The notes beneath the pieces were generated by a model. It saw only the letters and a list, made by a program, of their open reading frames with translations, did not search any database and was not told where the DNA came from. 57,811 bases of DNA from Calditrichota bacterium (GTDB lineage: Bacteria > Calditrichota > Calditrichia > Calditrichales > Calditrichaceae). The stretch is taken from NCBI GenBank assembly GCA_024278755.1, contig JAJRSO010000065.1:1-57811 (forward strand). The letters run 5' to 3'. The position numbers were made by a program, and so were the translations under genes. This document shows positions 8,723 to 17,962 of the stretch, piece by piece (the stretch's first letter is position 1; each line of letters opens with the position of its first letter).

Positions 8723-9369
8723 CGTCCCACCCGGCCTTCTTTAATTTCGATAATGCGGTGCGGAAAGGCAGAAATTAATTCGTTATCGTGTGTAGCCATT
8801 AAAACAGCCGTACCGCTTTGATTGATCTTTTGCAGAATTTCCATTATTTCCAGCGAATTATCGGAATCCAGATTTCCGGTCGGTTCGTCGGCCAGCACGG
8901 CAATGGGATTGTTCACCACGGCCCGGGCGATGGCCGCGCGCTGCTGTTCGCCTCCGGAGAGTTCATCCGGATAATGATTTCGTTTATGACTCAGATTCAC
9001 ATCGGTTAACACCCGCAGAACGCGCCGTTTAATTTCTTTTCCGGGCATACCGATAACGCGCAGCGCAAAGGCCGTATTGTCAAATATATTGCGATCCGGC
9101 AGTAGTTTAAAATCCTGAAACACAACCCCAAGCTGGCGGCGCAGGTAGGGAATTTCCTTATCCTTTATTTTTGCCGAGCTGTAGCGTTCGATAATTACAG
9201 TGCCGCGATCGGGAAACAAATCCATATACAGTAAACGTAAAACGGTCGATTTCCCCGCGCCGCTGGCCCCGGTCAGGTAAACAAATTCGCCTTTTAAAAT
9301 ACGAAAAGAGACATCCCGGAGGATTGTTTTTTTATCGATGTTTAGGTCTACATTATAAAATTCTATCAT
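8719..9369 (-). CDS. ftsE: Cell division ATP-binding protein FtsE
   Basis: A 216-aa ABC ATPase. Walker A is GASGAGKS (about residues 35-42), the signature [14 protein letters not shown], and Walker [12 protein letters not shown], followed by the switch histidine in MATHDNEL. Together with the overlapping ftsX this is the classical ftsEX pair acting at the division site on the inner membrane. An M23 metallopeptidase, a family often controlled by FtsEX, is encoded some 6 kb away but is not shown to be linked functionally. Confidence 0.95.
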   Translation of the reverse strand: MIEFYNVDLNIDKKTILRDVSFRILKGEFVYLTGASGAGKSTVLRLLYMDLFPDRGTVIIERYSSAKIKDKEIPYLRRQLGVVFQDFKLLPDRNIFDNTAFALRVIGMPGKEIKRRVLRVLTDVNLSHKRNHYPDELSGGEQQRAAIARAVVNNPIAVLADEPTGNLDSDNSLEIMEILQKINQSGTAVLMATHDNELISAFPHRIIEIKEGRVGR

Positions 9370-9422
9370 CGCCGTTACTATGTTGTTTTAAGAGATAAAT
9401 GTAGTTTGTACGTTTATGTGAG

Positions 9423-10196
9423 TCAAAATTTTGTTCCGTAAGATTTACGGCAAATAAAATGCGCCCGTTCGGATTTCCGCCTGGCAGGACGCTGCGTGTA
9501 ATCCGCATAAACGGCTTCCAGTTTTAGCGGACTGCTTTTTACCAATCGCGTCCATTCTTTTATTTTTCGAATCTTTTGAACATGCAGCTCTTCGCAGGTT
9601 TTATCCTCCAGATGCATGGTAAATTCATTGTACTGAATCTGCTCGGCCGCATCGTACCAGCTTCTGCGATCATACCCGGTTGTCTCATCAAAGTATTGTG
9701 TTTCCTGAAAGTCCTTAAAGGCCGTATTGCAAATATAAGGGGTTACAGCGTCAAAAATCAAAAGCCCCCCCGGTTTTAAAATCCGGTTTGCTTCCAAAAG
9801 AAAGAGGCACACCTGCGCTTCGTCAAGCAGATAGTTTACGGAGTCATACAGGGCCACGGCAATATTAAAGGAGGCCTCCCGAAAAGGAAGCGCCGTAAAA
9901 TCGCTGCAACAGAAGCCTCGTATCCCGGCGATGTTTTTAGCCGCCGCCTGGCGCAGCATGGAAACAGACAAATCACAACCGGTAAATGCCGTATTTTTTA
10001 AATCCAGATTTTTTAACAGGCTGCCGGTTCCACAAGAGAGATCAATAACGCTTTGCGGCGGATGTTCCGTCGACAGAAGTTTTTCAATGTAATTCGCCCA
10101 CTGCTTGTAATTAACATGTTCCATTACCTCGTCGTACATTTCCGCCAGGAAATCGTAGGGCTCCGCTGTTTTATGCATTACGTTTGTATTCATCAC
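9423..10196 (-). CDS. Class I SAM-dependent methyltransferase
   Basis: A 257-aa soluble protein with a Rossmann-fold methyltransferase core: motif I VIDLSCGTGSLL, an acidic residue at the end of strand 2 (FTGCDLS), motif II/post I FREASFNIAVALYDSVNYL, and motif III RILKPGGLLIFD. The arrangement is like generic methyltransferase-11/25 domains. The substrate is not identifiable. It is divergently oriented from the BatA-like gene across a 149-base gap and is not clearly in an operon with ftsEX. Two more in-frame ATGs near the 5' end (10193 and 10178) are possible starts. Confidence 0.8.
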   Translation of the reverse strand: MMNTNVMHKTAEPYDFLAEMYDEVMEHVNYKQWANYIEKLLSTEHPPQSVIDLSCGTGSLLKNLDLKNTAFTGCDLSVSMLRQAAAKNIAGIRGFCCSDFTALPFREASFNIAVALYDSVNYLLDEAQVCLFLLEANRILKPGGLLIFDAVTPYICNTAFKDFQETQYFDETTGYDRRSWYDAAEQIQYNEFTMHLEDKTCEELHVQKIRKIKEWTRLVKSSPLKLEAVYADYTQRPARRKSERAHFICRKSYGTKF

Positions 10197-10345
10197 TATA
10201 GTAAAACAATCCGCCGGATTGCTGGCTTTCGATACGGCGGTTCCGATTAGGGATTGTTCTTATTTTTATTCTTAATAAAATTGTTTAAAAATCGTTTCTG
10301 TGTTAATTTCGTGTTTTTTACTGATAAATAAAAGTGGTAATCAAA

Positions 10346-12412
10346 ATGCTTGGATTTTTAAATTCCTTTGTTCTGCCTGCTCTGGCCGCGGCCGCGGTGC
10401 CGTTGATTATTCACTTTTTTTACCGGCGCCGCAGTAAAACCGTTTTATTCAGTTCTATCCGTTTCTTAAAACTTCTGGAAAGCAAACGTATCAAACATTT
10501 GCGTATTTATCAGTTGTTGCTGGTACTGATTCGAATGTTGTTTATCCTTGCGCTTGTCGCCGCTTTTGCTCGTCCGGTTATTAAATCCGTTTTTTTTACA
10601 AACCGTTCCGCCAATACAACCGCCGTTATTTTGCTAGACGATTCGTACAGCATGCAAACCATTACACCGACTTCCGATTATTTTCAGGAAGCCAAACGTT
10701 CACTTAAAACTATTTTAAAAACGTTTGGCAAAGATGACAAGGTTTATTTACTGTTAACCTCCCGGAAAATGGATTCGCCGCAGCTTTTAAATACGGATTT
10801 ACCCAAAGATATTAATTCATTAAATCCCGGCTATTCCGCTCAAAATTTAAAAACGGCTTTCGCCGAGGCTTTTCGCCTCTTTAAAAAACATATCAATTTT
10901 AATCGGGAATTGTATTTAATCAGCGATTTGCGTATAAACGAAACCCTGTTTCCCGATTCTCTAACAAAAAAACTAACCGCCGGACAAATACAATTCTTTC
11001 TGCTTAATCCGGCAAAAGACCATTCTTTTGCAAATATTGCCATCGATACCGTCGACATAAAAAACCAGATAATCGAACAAAATAAACCGTTTTTTCTTTC
11101 CGCCCGTCTGCAAAATCACAATGCAACAGAAGCGCAGGAAACGCGCATTCATCTGTTTAACGGCCAAAAACGGCTGGCTATGAAGTCCGTTACCATTCCC
11201 GCCGGCGCTTCAGCAGAGGTTTCTTTTTCTGTTTTACCGGAACACGCCGGACCGCTGGCCTTACATTTGGAAATAGACAGCGATGATTTGGCGGCGGACA
11301 ATTTTTATTATTTTAATGTTTCCGTCGCCGGTAAACTGCGGCTCCTTTACGTGGGAGAGCCGGCAGCGGGGCCTCTGAGCGCCGCGCTAACGACCCTTCG
11401 CGAACAAAGTTCGCTGCAAATAACTGCCCTGCCGTTTGCCCGGCTTAAACATATCAATTTAAATACTTTTAACGCTGTTTTACTCTATGACCCGCCGATG
11501 CCGGACAATGGCATTTTATATCGGTTAAAACAATTTAATCAATCCGGGCATTCCCTGCTTTTCCTGCCAGGGGACAAAACAACTCCGCTTATTTTAAATA
11601 CCTTTTTACATTCTTTAAGCGGCCAAAAGCCTTTTTCTATACTGAAATCTGTTCCCGGAGGAGAGGGATATTTTTCCACGCAAAAAGGATTTGAACATAA
11701 TGATCTGTTCCGGCCGTTTTTTAAAAAACCAAAAAACAATCTGGCGGCTCCGGAAATTTTTCGCTTTTATCCGCTGCGTCCTGCCGGCGCTTCCTTAATC
11801 CTTTTGCAGAACGGGTTTCCTCTGCTTACGTTTTATAAAGGAAAAACAAATGCGGCCCGGGTTTATATTTTCTCTTCGGCGCTGGATTTAGAATGGAATA
11901 CTCTGCCCCTGCAGGGCTTTTTTGTTCCACTTTTACAGCGTCTGTTTTATCAGGCCGGACTAACGGCCGAACCCGCAGTAACGGGACAAACGGATCGTCC
12001 CCTTGTTTTGCACTTCCCCGGTTTTGGTTTGCGCGACCGCTTTATGTTAAAACAGCCTTCGGGTGAAACCCTGCCTTTAAATCCCTCGGTGGAAACGAAC
12101 GGGATAGTTCTCTCCGTTAAGGCGCCGCTTGCGCCGGGGCAATATCAACTGTTAAAAAACGGACAGCCGGTGAAACTTTTTTCCATTAATGTTTCGGCCA
12201 ATGAATTACAAGAGCCATATTATCAATTTGATACATGGGAACAGACCATTTCCGAATTGAAAAACGATCAAACACTTTTGGAAAGAATTAAGCAAACCCG
12301 GCACGGATACGAACTCTGGCCGTTTTTTACCGGCATTGCATTTTTACTTCTTTTACTGGAAATTTTGCTTATTAAACGAATCGAAGGAAACAACGAAAGG
12401 ACCTCGGCTTGA
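10346..12412 (+). CDS. BatA-like membrane protein with vWA domain
   Basis: A 688-aa membrane protein. The N-terminal double-transmembrane BatA module (FLNSFVLPALAAAAVPLIIHFFYRR, then FSSIRFLKLLES) is followed by a von Willebrand A-like domain. That domain begins VILLDDSYSMQ, with the metal-site DxSxS pattern (DDSYS) present. A long beta-rich region (about 240-640) and a C-terminal transmembrane helix (LWPFFTGIAFLLLLLEILLIK) complete it. Homologous proteins in Bacteroidota and relatives lie in aerotolerance (Bat) or MoxR-linked loci, but no MoxR ATPase is here. The ATG at 10346 matches the family N-terminus; a GTG at 10334 is also in frame. The last four bases overlap the meaB start. Confidence 0.8.
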   Translation: MLGFLNSFVLPALAAAAVPLIIHFFYRRRSKTVLFSSIRFLKLLESKRIKHLRIYQLLLVLIRMLFILALVAAFARPVIKSVFFTNRSANTTAVILLDDSYSMQTITPTSDYFQEAKRSLKTILKTFGKDDKVYLLLTSRKMDSPQLLNTDLPKDINSLNPGYSAQNLKTAFAEAFRLFKKHINFNRELYLISDLRINETLFPDSLTKKLTAGQIQFFLLNPAKDHSFANIAIDTVDIKNQIIEQNKPFFLSARLQNHNATEAQETRIHLFNGQKRLAMKSVTIPAGASAEVSFSVLPEHAGPLALHLEIDSDDLAADNFYYFNVSVAGKLRLLYVGEPAAGPLSAALTTLREQSSLQITALPFARLKHINLNTFNAVLLYDPPMPDNGILYRLKQFNQSGHSLLFLPGDKTTPLILNTFLHSLSGQKPFSILKSVPGGEGYFSTQKGFEHNDLFRPFFKKPKNNLAAPEIFRFYPLRPAGASLILLQNGFPLLTFYKGKTNAARVYIFSSALDLEWNTLPLQGFFVPLLQRLFYQAGLTAEPAVTGQTDRPLVLHFPGFGLRDRFMLKQPSGETLPLNPSVETNGIVLSVKAPLAPGQYQLLKNGQPVKLFSINVSANELQEPYYQFDTWEQTISELKNDQTLLERIKQTRHGYELWPFFTGIAFLLLLLEILLIKRIEGNNERTSA

Positions 12413-13353
12413 ACCAGCTTACCCAACAGGTATTAGACGGGCATACGCGCGCCATTGCCCGCGCCATCAGTTATGTCGAAAACAATCATCCCGAAAAAGA
12501 AAACTTGATTGACAGCCTCTATGCGCACGGGGGTAATGCCGTTGTCTGGGGATTAACCGGCCCTCCCGGATCCGGGAAAAGCAGTTTGCTAAATTTAATC
12601 CTCCGTAAAGAACGGGACAAGGGTAAAAAGATTGCCGTTGTGGCCGTTGATCCCAGCTCTCCCTTTTCGGGCGGCGCGGTGTTGGGCGATCGGCTGCGCA
12701 TGCAAAAACACGCGGTTGATCCGGGTGTTTTTATCCGTTCCATGGCTTCGCGCGGTCACCTTGGCGGAGTGTCGGGCGCTGCCGGAGATGTTATAAAAAT
12801 ACTGGATGCCGCCGGGTTTGATCTTATCATTATCGAAACCATTGGCGTAGGACAAACGGAAATTGATATTGTGGAAATGGCCGACATCGTTCTGCTGGTG
12901 CTCGTCCCCGGCCTAGGCGATGAAATCCAGGCCCTAAAAGCCGGAGTGATGGAAATCGGCGATGTGTTTATCGTTAATAAAAGCGACCGGGACGACGCGG
13001 CCAAAGTACGGGCGGAGATTGAATATGTGCTGCATATGAAAACCCCGTCCGAGTTAGATGTTCCCAACCCCGTTGTGATGACTTCCGCCCTTGAAAACAG
13101 GGGAATTGACGATTTGCTTGTGCAGATTGAACAGTACTTAGCCGCCATTTCGCAAAACGGATTATTAGAACAAAAACGCAAACAACGCATTGCCCGCGAG
13201 TTAAAAATTATAATCTCCGCTAAGGTGCGCGGCCGGGTATACCGGCAATTAAAGTTGGACGAACGAATTCAGAACTGGGCCGACGCTGCGTACAACAAAG
13301 AGGTAAAACCCTATACTTTTATTAATAGAAAATTGGAGGATCTGTTTAAATAG
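12409..13353 (+). CDS. meaB: Methylmalonyl-CoA mutase-associated GTPase MeaB/ArgK
   Basis: A 314-aa G3E-family P-loop GTPase. Visible motifs are the P-loop GPPGSGKSS, the switch region VDPSSPFSGGAVLGDRLRM, MASRGHLGG, ETIGVGQTEIDI and the guanine-specificity motif NKSD. MeaB protects and reloads the B12-dependent methylmalonyl-CoA mutase (or a related acyl-CoA mutase). The mutase genes are not in the window. Translation appears to start at TTG (12409) in the overlap TTGA with the BatA-like stop, suggesting translational coupling. Confidence 0.93.
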   Translation: MNQLTQQVLDGHTRAIARAISYVENNHPEKENLIDSLYAHGGNAVVWGLTGPPGSGKSSLLNLILRKERDKGKKIAVVAVDPSSPFSGGAVLGDRLRMQKHAVDPGVFIRSMASRGHLGGVSGAAGDVIKILDAAGFDLIIIETIGVGQTEIDIVEMADIVLLVLVPGLGDEIQALKAGVMEIGDVFIVNKSDRDDAAKVRAEIEYVLHMKTPSELDVPNPVVMTSALENRGIDDLLVQIEQYLAAISQNGLLEQKRKQRIARELKIIISAKVRGRVYRQLKLDERIQNWADAAYNKEVKPYTFINRKLEDLFK

Positions 13354-13436
13354 ATCCATATAAGAGGTGGTTTCGGCCCTTGATTTTAAATGATGTCCCT
13401 CCCATATTAAACACCGATACTATTTAACGGAATACT

Positions 13437-14717
13437 ATGATAGAATCTCCCGATCCCTATTTTAAAAATATGCCCGAACGCTGCATTCTTGCCGCCGTCA
13501 TTTTGCCGGCTCAATCTAAATGGCAGGTTCAGGATCATCTCGACGAACTGAAAGAATTAGCCATAACCAGCGAGGCGGATGTCATTTCTTTTTTTACGCA
13601 GGAACGCAGCCGGCCCGATTCCGCCTATTTTATGGGAAAGGGTAAAATTGAAGAAATAAAGGAATTCATTGACGAAAATGATATTTCCCTGGTTATTTTT
13701 GACGATGAATTAACCCCGGCTCAAACTCGCAACCTGGAACGTGTTTTTGAAATTAAAGTCATCGACCGGGCCGCGCTTATTTTGGATATCTTTGCCCGGC
13801 ACGCCCGCAGCCGCGAGGCCCGCGTGCAGGTGGAACTTGCTCAGCTAAATTATCTACTGCCCCGCTTAACCCGGCAATGGCAGCATCTTTCACGTCAGGT
13901 GGGCGGGATTGGCACCAAAGGCCCCGGCGAAACCCAGCTAGAGACAGACCGCCGTCTGGTGCGCACACGCATCGGGAAACTTAAAGTTAAATTAAAGCAG
14001 ATTGGCGGGCAGAAAAAAACACAGCGCCGCCAGCGTTCAAAGTATTTTAGAGCCGCCATTATCGGCTACACCAATGCCGGAAAATCGACCCTTCTCAAAA
14101 GTCTGACAGACGCCGATGTATTAATTGAAGATCAACTCTTTGCCACTCTCGATACAACGGTTAAGCGTTTGCAGATAAGTTCGTCCAGCCAGATTTTAAT
14201 CAGCGATACGGTTGGATTTATCCGTAAACTTCCCCATCATCTCGTAGCGTCTTTTCGTACCACCTTATCCGAAACCCTGGAAGCGGATCTATTGATTCAT
14301 CTGGTGGATGTTTCCCATCCGCACTTCGAAGAACATATTCAGATCGTCAACCAGTTGCTCGAGGAGCTCGATACTTCCGAAAAACGGATACTGCTTGTTT
14401 TTAATAAAGTGGACAAGCTTGAAACGCCGGAAATACTAACCCAGCTTCAAACCGGTTTCCCGAATGCTGTTTTTATTTCTGCCACACGCCACATCGGTCT
14501 TACCCAATTGCAATCCGATTTGGTTGATATTGTGGAAGCGCAGTTTGAAACCCGGGAGCTTGTTCTGAATCTCAGTCACGGCGCTTCGGAACATTTGCTT
14601 TATCCATTCGCCGAAATAATAAAAAAGCGTTACGATGATACACATTTATATGTTACGGTTAAATACGATAAAGAATTTGCCGGGCGGATTGCCGCGGTGC
14701 AGGATAAATACAAATAA
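13437..14717 (+). CDS. hflX: GTPase HflX
   Basis: A 426-aa HflX-family GTPase. The N-terminal HflX domain holds AYFMGKGKIEEIKEFI and FDDELTPAQTRNLE, then a helical linker with GGIGTKGPGETQLETDRR. The G domain follows with P-loop GYTNAGKSTLL, DTVGFIRKLPHHLVASF (G3) and NKVD (G4). HflX binds the 50S ribosomal subunit and splits stalled ribosomes under stress. It lies 83 bases after meaB, possibly in the same transcript. All core motifs are intact. Confidence 0.96.
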   Translation: MIESPDPYFKNMPERCILAAVILPAQSKWQVQDHLDELKELAITSEADVISFFTQERSRPDSAYFMGKGKIEEIKEFIDENDISLVIFDDELTPAQTRNLERVFEIKVIDRAALILDIFARHARSREARVQVELAQLNYLLPRLTRQWQHLSRQVGGIGTKGPGETQLETDRRLVRTRIGKLKVKLKQIGGQKKTQRRQRSKYFRAAIIGYTNAGKSTLLKSLTDADVLIEDQLFATLDTTVKRLQISSSSQILISDTVGFIRKLPHHLVASFRTTLSETLEADLLIHLVDVSHPHFEEHIQIVNQLLEELDTSEKRILLVFNKVDKLETPEILTQLQTGFPNAVFISATRHIGLTQLQSDLVDIVEAQFETRELVLNLSHGASEHLLYPFAEIIKKRYDDTHLYVTVKYDKEFAGRIAAVQDKYK

Positions 14718-14782
14718 TCCGGTGTTCAATTTAAGCCTTCCCGGTTTTATAAATCAGAAACGTTTTCTTCGAAAGGGTCTAA

Positions 14783-16351
14783 ATGTATTTTAAACGTCTA
14801 TGTATCATAAGCATTCTTCTGCTTTCTTTCTCTGCCCGGGCGCAGGTTGTGCATCAAATGCAGTTTGACCGTTTTTCGCATTCTGCTCCCGACGACTGGA
14901 TTACGTATGCCCCAACCACCGATATAACCGACATCGATCTTGGAGATGATTTTGTCTATTTTGCCACTCTTCGCGGCGGGATTTTACGCTACCATTTATA
15001 CGAGCATTACTGGGATTATCCTTTTACGACCAGCAACGGTTTACGCAGCAATCATATTTTGCATCTTTCTTTTGATATACATACCCACCAACTTTATGCC
15101 GAAACGGTAAAAGGAATTGATCTGTTTAATCCCTCTCTTGGCTATTGGCAGCCGGCCCAACGCTCTGCGCTCCCTCCCCGGCAGCAGCCGCTTTCCGAAG
15201 AGGTTCGAACATACCGTCAAAACCCAAATTTTCATTTCCCCGAATTTTATAATCCCGGTAATCGGGAACTACCTGATTTTTTTATGCCCCGGGGATTTGT
15301 CTTTAATCCGCCCAAGGATATTTTAGATCCATTTAACCGCTCCTTTCAGTTAAAAGCCGCTCGCATTACCGATCGCTTCGGGACCTTGTGGCTTTCTACA
15401 AACGGGCTGGGAATCGGCCGCTGTTCGACAGATGACTGGACATTGTACACAGAGCAGCGTTCCATTTCCAATATTTCCGTCCGTGATGTTTTAATTGACA
15501 AAAAGGGTATCTGGATTGGGGGAATCAGCAAAAGACATGAGCCGGCCGGCATTGTTTTTTGGAATGATTCGCTGGATATCTGGAAATTTTTTGAAGCGCA
15601 TTATAATTTTGACCTTTTAAGCAATAATGTGCAGGTGATCGCCAGTAACGAGCGCGATGTTTTTTTCGGTACAGAATTAGGGCTTGTCAAATATTCAAAA
15701 GAAAATAAACAATGGTCTGCCGTTCAGGCCTATTCGCGTTTCTTATCGGAGCCAATCAACGACTTAAAGTTTTTAAACGGAAAACTATTTATCGCATCTG
15801 CGGTCGGGCTGGGCTGGATGTATCCGGATAATTCCGGAATTGAGTTGCCAAAAGACAAAACCATAAACACCATGGAAGCGCATCAGCTTGCCACGCTTGA
15901 CTCTACTCTGCTGGTTGCCACTGATTACGGATTATACGAATATAATCCCGAAACAGAACGGTTTTCCTTTTTTAATGTGAGCGCTGCTTTATCGGAATAC
16001 GGTGCATCGGCCATAAACGCAAACGGTGATTCCCTATGGATTGCCGGACCTTCCGGCATAATTCTTTTCAATCAGAAAAACAAACAGTGGTTTTCGTTTA
16101 CGCAGATTCAGCGGCAGATACACGCCCTTTATTACGACATCGCTTTTAGCGGGCCGTTTATTTGGTTTGCTACAAGCAAGGGCTTGCTGCGTTATGATAC
16201 CGCGCAAAATTACTGGTATTTGTATACGCGCAAAGATGGTTTGGCGTCCAACAAAGTTTACCATATCGATGTAGATAATGATTTGTTGTGGCTCAGCACC
16301 GAAGGGGGAGTAACTACTTTTTTATGGCAAAGAGAAGGACGTATAGAATAA
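14783..16351 (+). CDS. Exported beta-propeller protein (two-component-regulator propeller type)
   Basis: A 522-aa protein with a cleavable signal peptide (about residues 1-20, ending SARAQ). It has repeated blades with the pattern of two-component-regulator propellers: GGILRYHLYEHYW, TDRFGTLWLSTNGLGI, KKGIWIGGISKR, DVFFGTELGLVKY, GPFIWFATSKGLLRY and NDLLWLSTEGGV. No kinase or DNA-binding domain follows, so it is a free-standing periplasmic or surface propeller. It is common in the FCB group and without known activity. The position after hflX gives no functional hint. Confidence 0.75.
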   Translation: MYFKRLCIISILLLSFSARAQVVHQMQFDRFSHSAPDDWITYAPTTDITDIDLGDDFVYFATLRGGILRYHLYEHYWDYPFTTSNGLRSNHILHLSFDIHTHQLYAETVKGIDLFNPSLGYWQPAQRSALPPRQQPLSEEVRTYRQNPNFHFPEFYNPGNRELPDFFMPRGFVFNPPKDILDPFNRSFQLKAARITDRFGTLWLSTNGLGIGRCSTDDWTLYTEQRSISNISVRDVLIDKKGIWIGGISKRHEPAGIVFWNDSLDIWKFFEAHYNFDLLSNNVQVIASNERDVFFGTELGLVKYSKENKQWSAVQAYSRFLSEPINDLKFLNGKLFIASAVGLGWMYPDNSGIELPKDKTINTMEAHQLATLDSTLLVATDYGLYEYNPETERFSFFNVSAALSEYGASAINANGDSLWIAGPSGIILFNQKNKQWFSFTQIQRQIHALYYDIAFSGPFIWFATSKGLLRYDTAQNYWYLYTRKDGLASNKVYHIDVDNDLLWLSTEGGVTTFLWQREGRIE

Positions 16352-16361
16352 GACCGCTCCA

Positions 16362-16390
16362 TTGTCTTTTAATGTCAATAATATTATATT
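16362..16390 (+). promoter_or_regulatory. Promoter for the MFS transporter gene
   Basis: TTGTCT (16362-16367), a 17-base spacer, TATATT (16385-16390). A TTGGAGG ribosome binding site follows just before the ATG at 16446. Confidence 0.55.
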
Positions 16391-16445
16391 AGTACTTTTT
16401 AATGTACAGCTGATAATTTGCAGTTTTATTTGATTTGGAGGTATA

Positions 16446-17864
16446 ATGCAGGAGGGAAATCGATCTACAAACCAGAGTGGCAATGGGTTTCGTCAGGCAA
16501 TACAACAAACAGGCCGGGAACTTATCGATCCGTTTATTGCTCTGTTTCATGCACCGCGCGCATTATGGGGACTTAATCTTTCCTATGTACTGGAAGGTTT
16601 AATTTATTTTGGCGTTCTTGGACTTTTAGCCATTTTTTTTAATAATTATATTGGCTTAGACGATATCGATGCCGGCAGAATGGTTGGTGTACTTACCGCC
16701 GGTATTACATTAGCCATGCTTTTTTTAGGCGGAACCGTCGATTGGATTGGTATCCGGAAATCCCTGCTGATTTCACTCAGTTTTATGTTAGCCGGACGTT
16801 TGTTTTTAACCCTTTCTCCAAATTTTGGCGGACAGGGACTTTGGCAACCAGCCCATTTAGTTACCCTGCTGGGGATGTTGGGTATTGTTATCGGTTATGG
16901 AATTTATCAACCGGCCTGCTATGCCGGTGTTAAAAAATTTACTAACGAAAAAACATCCGCTATGGGCTATGCCATGCTCTATGCCCTGATGAACCTGGGT
17001 GGTTTTCTTCCCGGAATCATTTCGCCGCCCGTACGCAAAGCGTTTGGCATTGTTGGCGTTTACTGGGTCTTTACCGGGTTGACTGTTGTCGGAATATTAG
17101 TTGTCGCTGTTTTGATGTCTAAAAAAGCCATTGCCGCCGCGGAGGAAAAAGCGGCATCAGAAAGTGATCATCCGCAGCAGGAAGAAGAGACGAATCCAAT
17201 GGATGAGATGAGTCCAAAGGAAAAACTTCTTTTCTACTTAAAGAACTTTCCTATCCGAGATGGAAGGTTTATGTTTTTCGTTTTTATTTTAGTATTTGTA
17301 CAAACACTTTTTGCACATAACTGGCTTACACTTCCTCAATATTTTAGCCGCGCTTTTACCGGTGTGGTTCAAAATAATTTTGAGTTTTTTGTGAACCTAA
17401 ATCCTATTTTTATATTTATTCTTACACCAATGGTCACAGCCCTAACTTCTAAAAAAGACACCTATAAAATGATGATCATCGGTACTTTAGTGATGGCCGC
17501 CCCCACATTTTTTCTGGCAATGGGAACCAATATCTATCTTGTATTTGCATATTTAATTGTTATGACTATCGGCGAAGCCATGTGGCAACCGCGGTTCCTG
17601 CAATGGATTGCAGAAATTGCACCAAAAGGAATGACCGGGATTTATATGGGTATCGGCCAGTTCCCATGGTTTTTAACCAAAGTGCTTACCAGTCTTTATT
17701 CCGGATGGTTCCTAATGCATTATGTCCCCATGGGAGTTCCACAGGAACAAATGAATCCCCAAATGATGTGGCTTATTTATGGCTTTATCGCGATGATTAG
17801 TCCAATTGGTTTGATTCTGGCTAAAGGATGGATGGGCAAGGCTATGGAAAAAAAACACGGATAA
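16446..17864 (+). CDS. MFS transporter (POT/peptide-like)
   Basis: A 472-aa protein with about 12 predicted transmembrane helices and a charged cytoplasmic loop in the middle (about 228-262, rich in Glu and Pro). The N-terminal half contains GGTVDWIGIRKSLLIS, in place of the MFS loop 2-3 motif, and GIYQPACYAGVKKFTNEKTSAMGYAMLYALMNLGGFLPG, which resembles the proton-dependent oligopeptide transporter pattern. The substrate cannot be assigned. It has its own promoter and ends at a bidirectional terminator shared with citrate synthase. Confidence 0.8.
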   Translation: MQEGNRSTNQSGNGFRQAIQQTGRELIDPFIALFHAPRALWGLNLSYVLEGLIYFGVLGLLAIFFNNYIGLDDIDAGRMVGVLTAGITLAMLFLGGTVDWIGIRKSLLISLSFMLAGRLFLTLSPNFGGQGLWQPAHLVTLLGMLGIVIGYGIYQPACYAGVKKFTNEKTSAMGYAMLYALMNLGGFLPGIISPPVRKAFGIVGVYWVFTGLTVVGILVVAVLMSKKAIAAAEEKAASESDHPQQEEETNPMDEMSPKEKLLFYLKNFPIRDGRFMFFVFILVFVQTLFAHNWLTLPQYFSRAFTGVVQNNFEFFVNLNPIFIFILTPMVTALTSKKDTYKMMIIGTLVMAAPTFFLAMGTNIYLVFAYLIVMTIGEAMWQPRFLQWIAEIAPKGMTGIYMGIGQFPWFLTKVLTSLYSGWFLMHYVPMGVPQEQMNPQMMWLIYGFIAMISPIGLILAKGWMGKAMEKKHG

Positions 17865-17918
17865 CCATAAAAACCGAACGCATTATTTAAAAAATCAGCT
17901 TCATAAATGAATAAAAAA

Positions 17919-17943
17919 AGGGCGCCCGTTTGAGCGCCCTTTT
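17919..17943. terminator. Bidirectional intrinsic terminator
   Basis: AGGGCGC (17919-17925), an 8-base loop, GCGCCCT (17934-17940). A-rich sequence precedes and T-rich follows, so it can stop transcription from the MFS gene on the plus strand and from the citrate synthase gene on the minus strand. Confidence 0.85.
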
Positions 17944-17962
17944 ACGTTAGAAGGAAACCAGG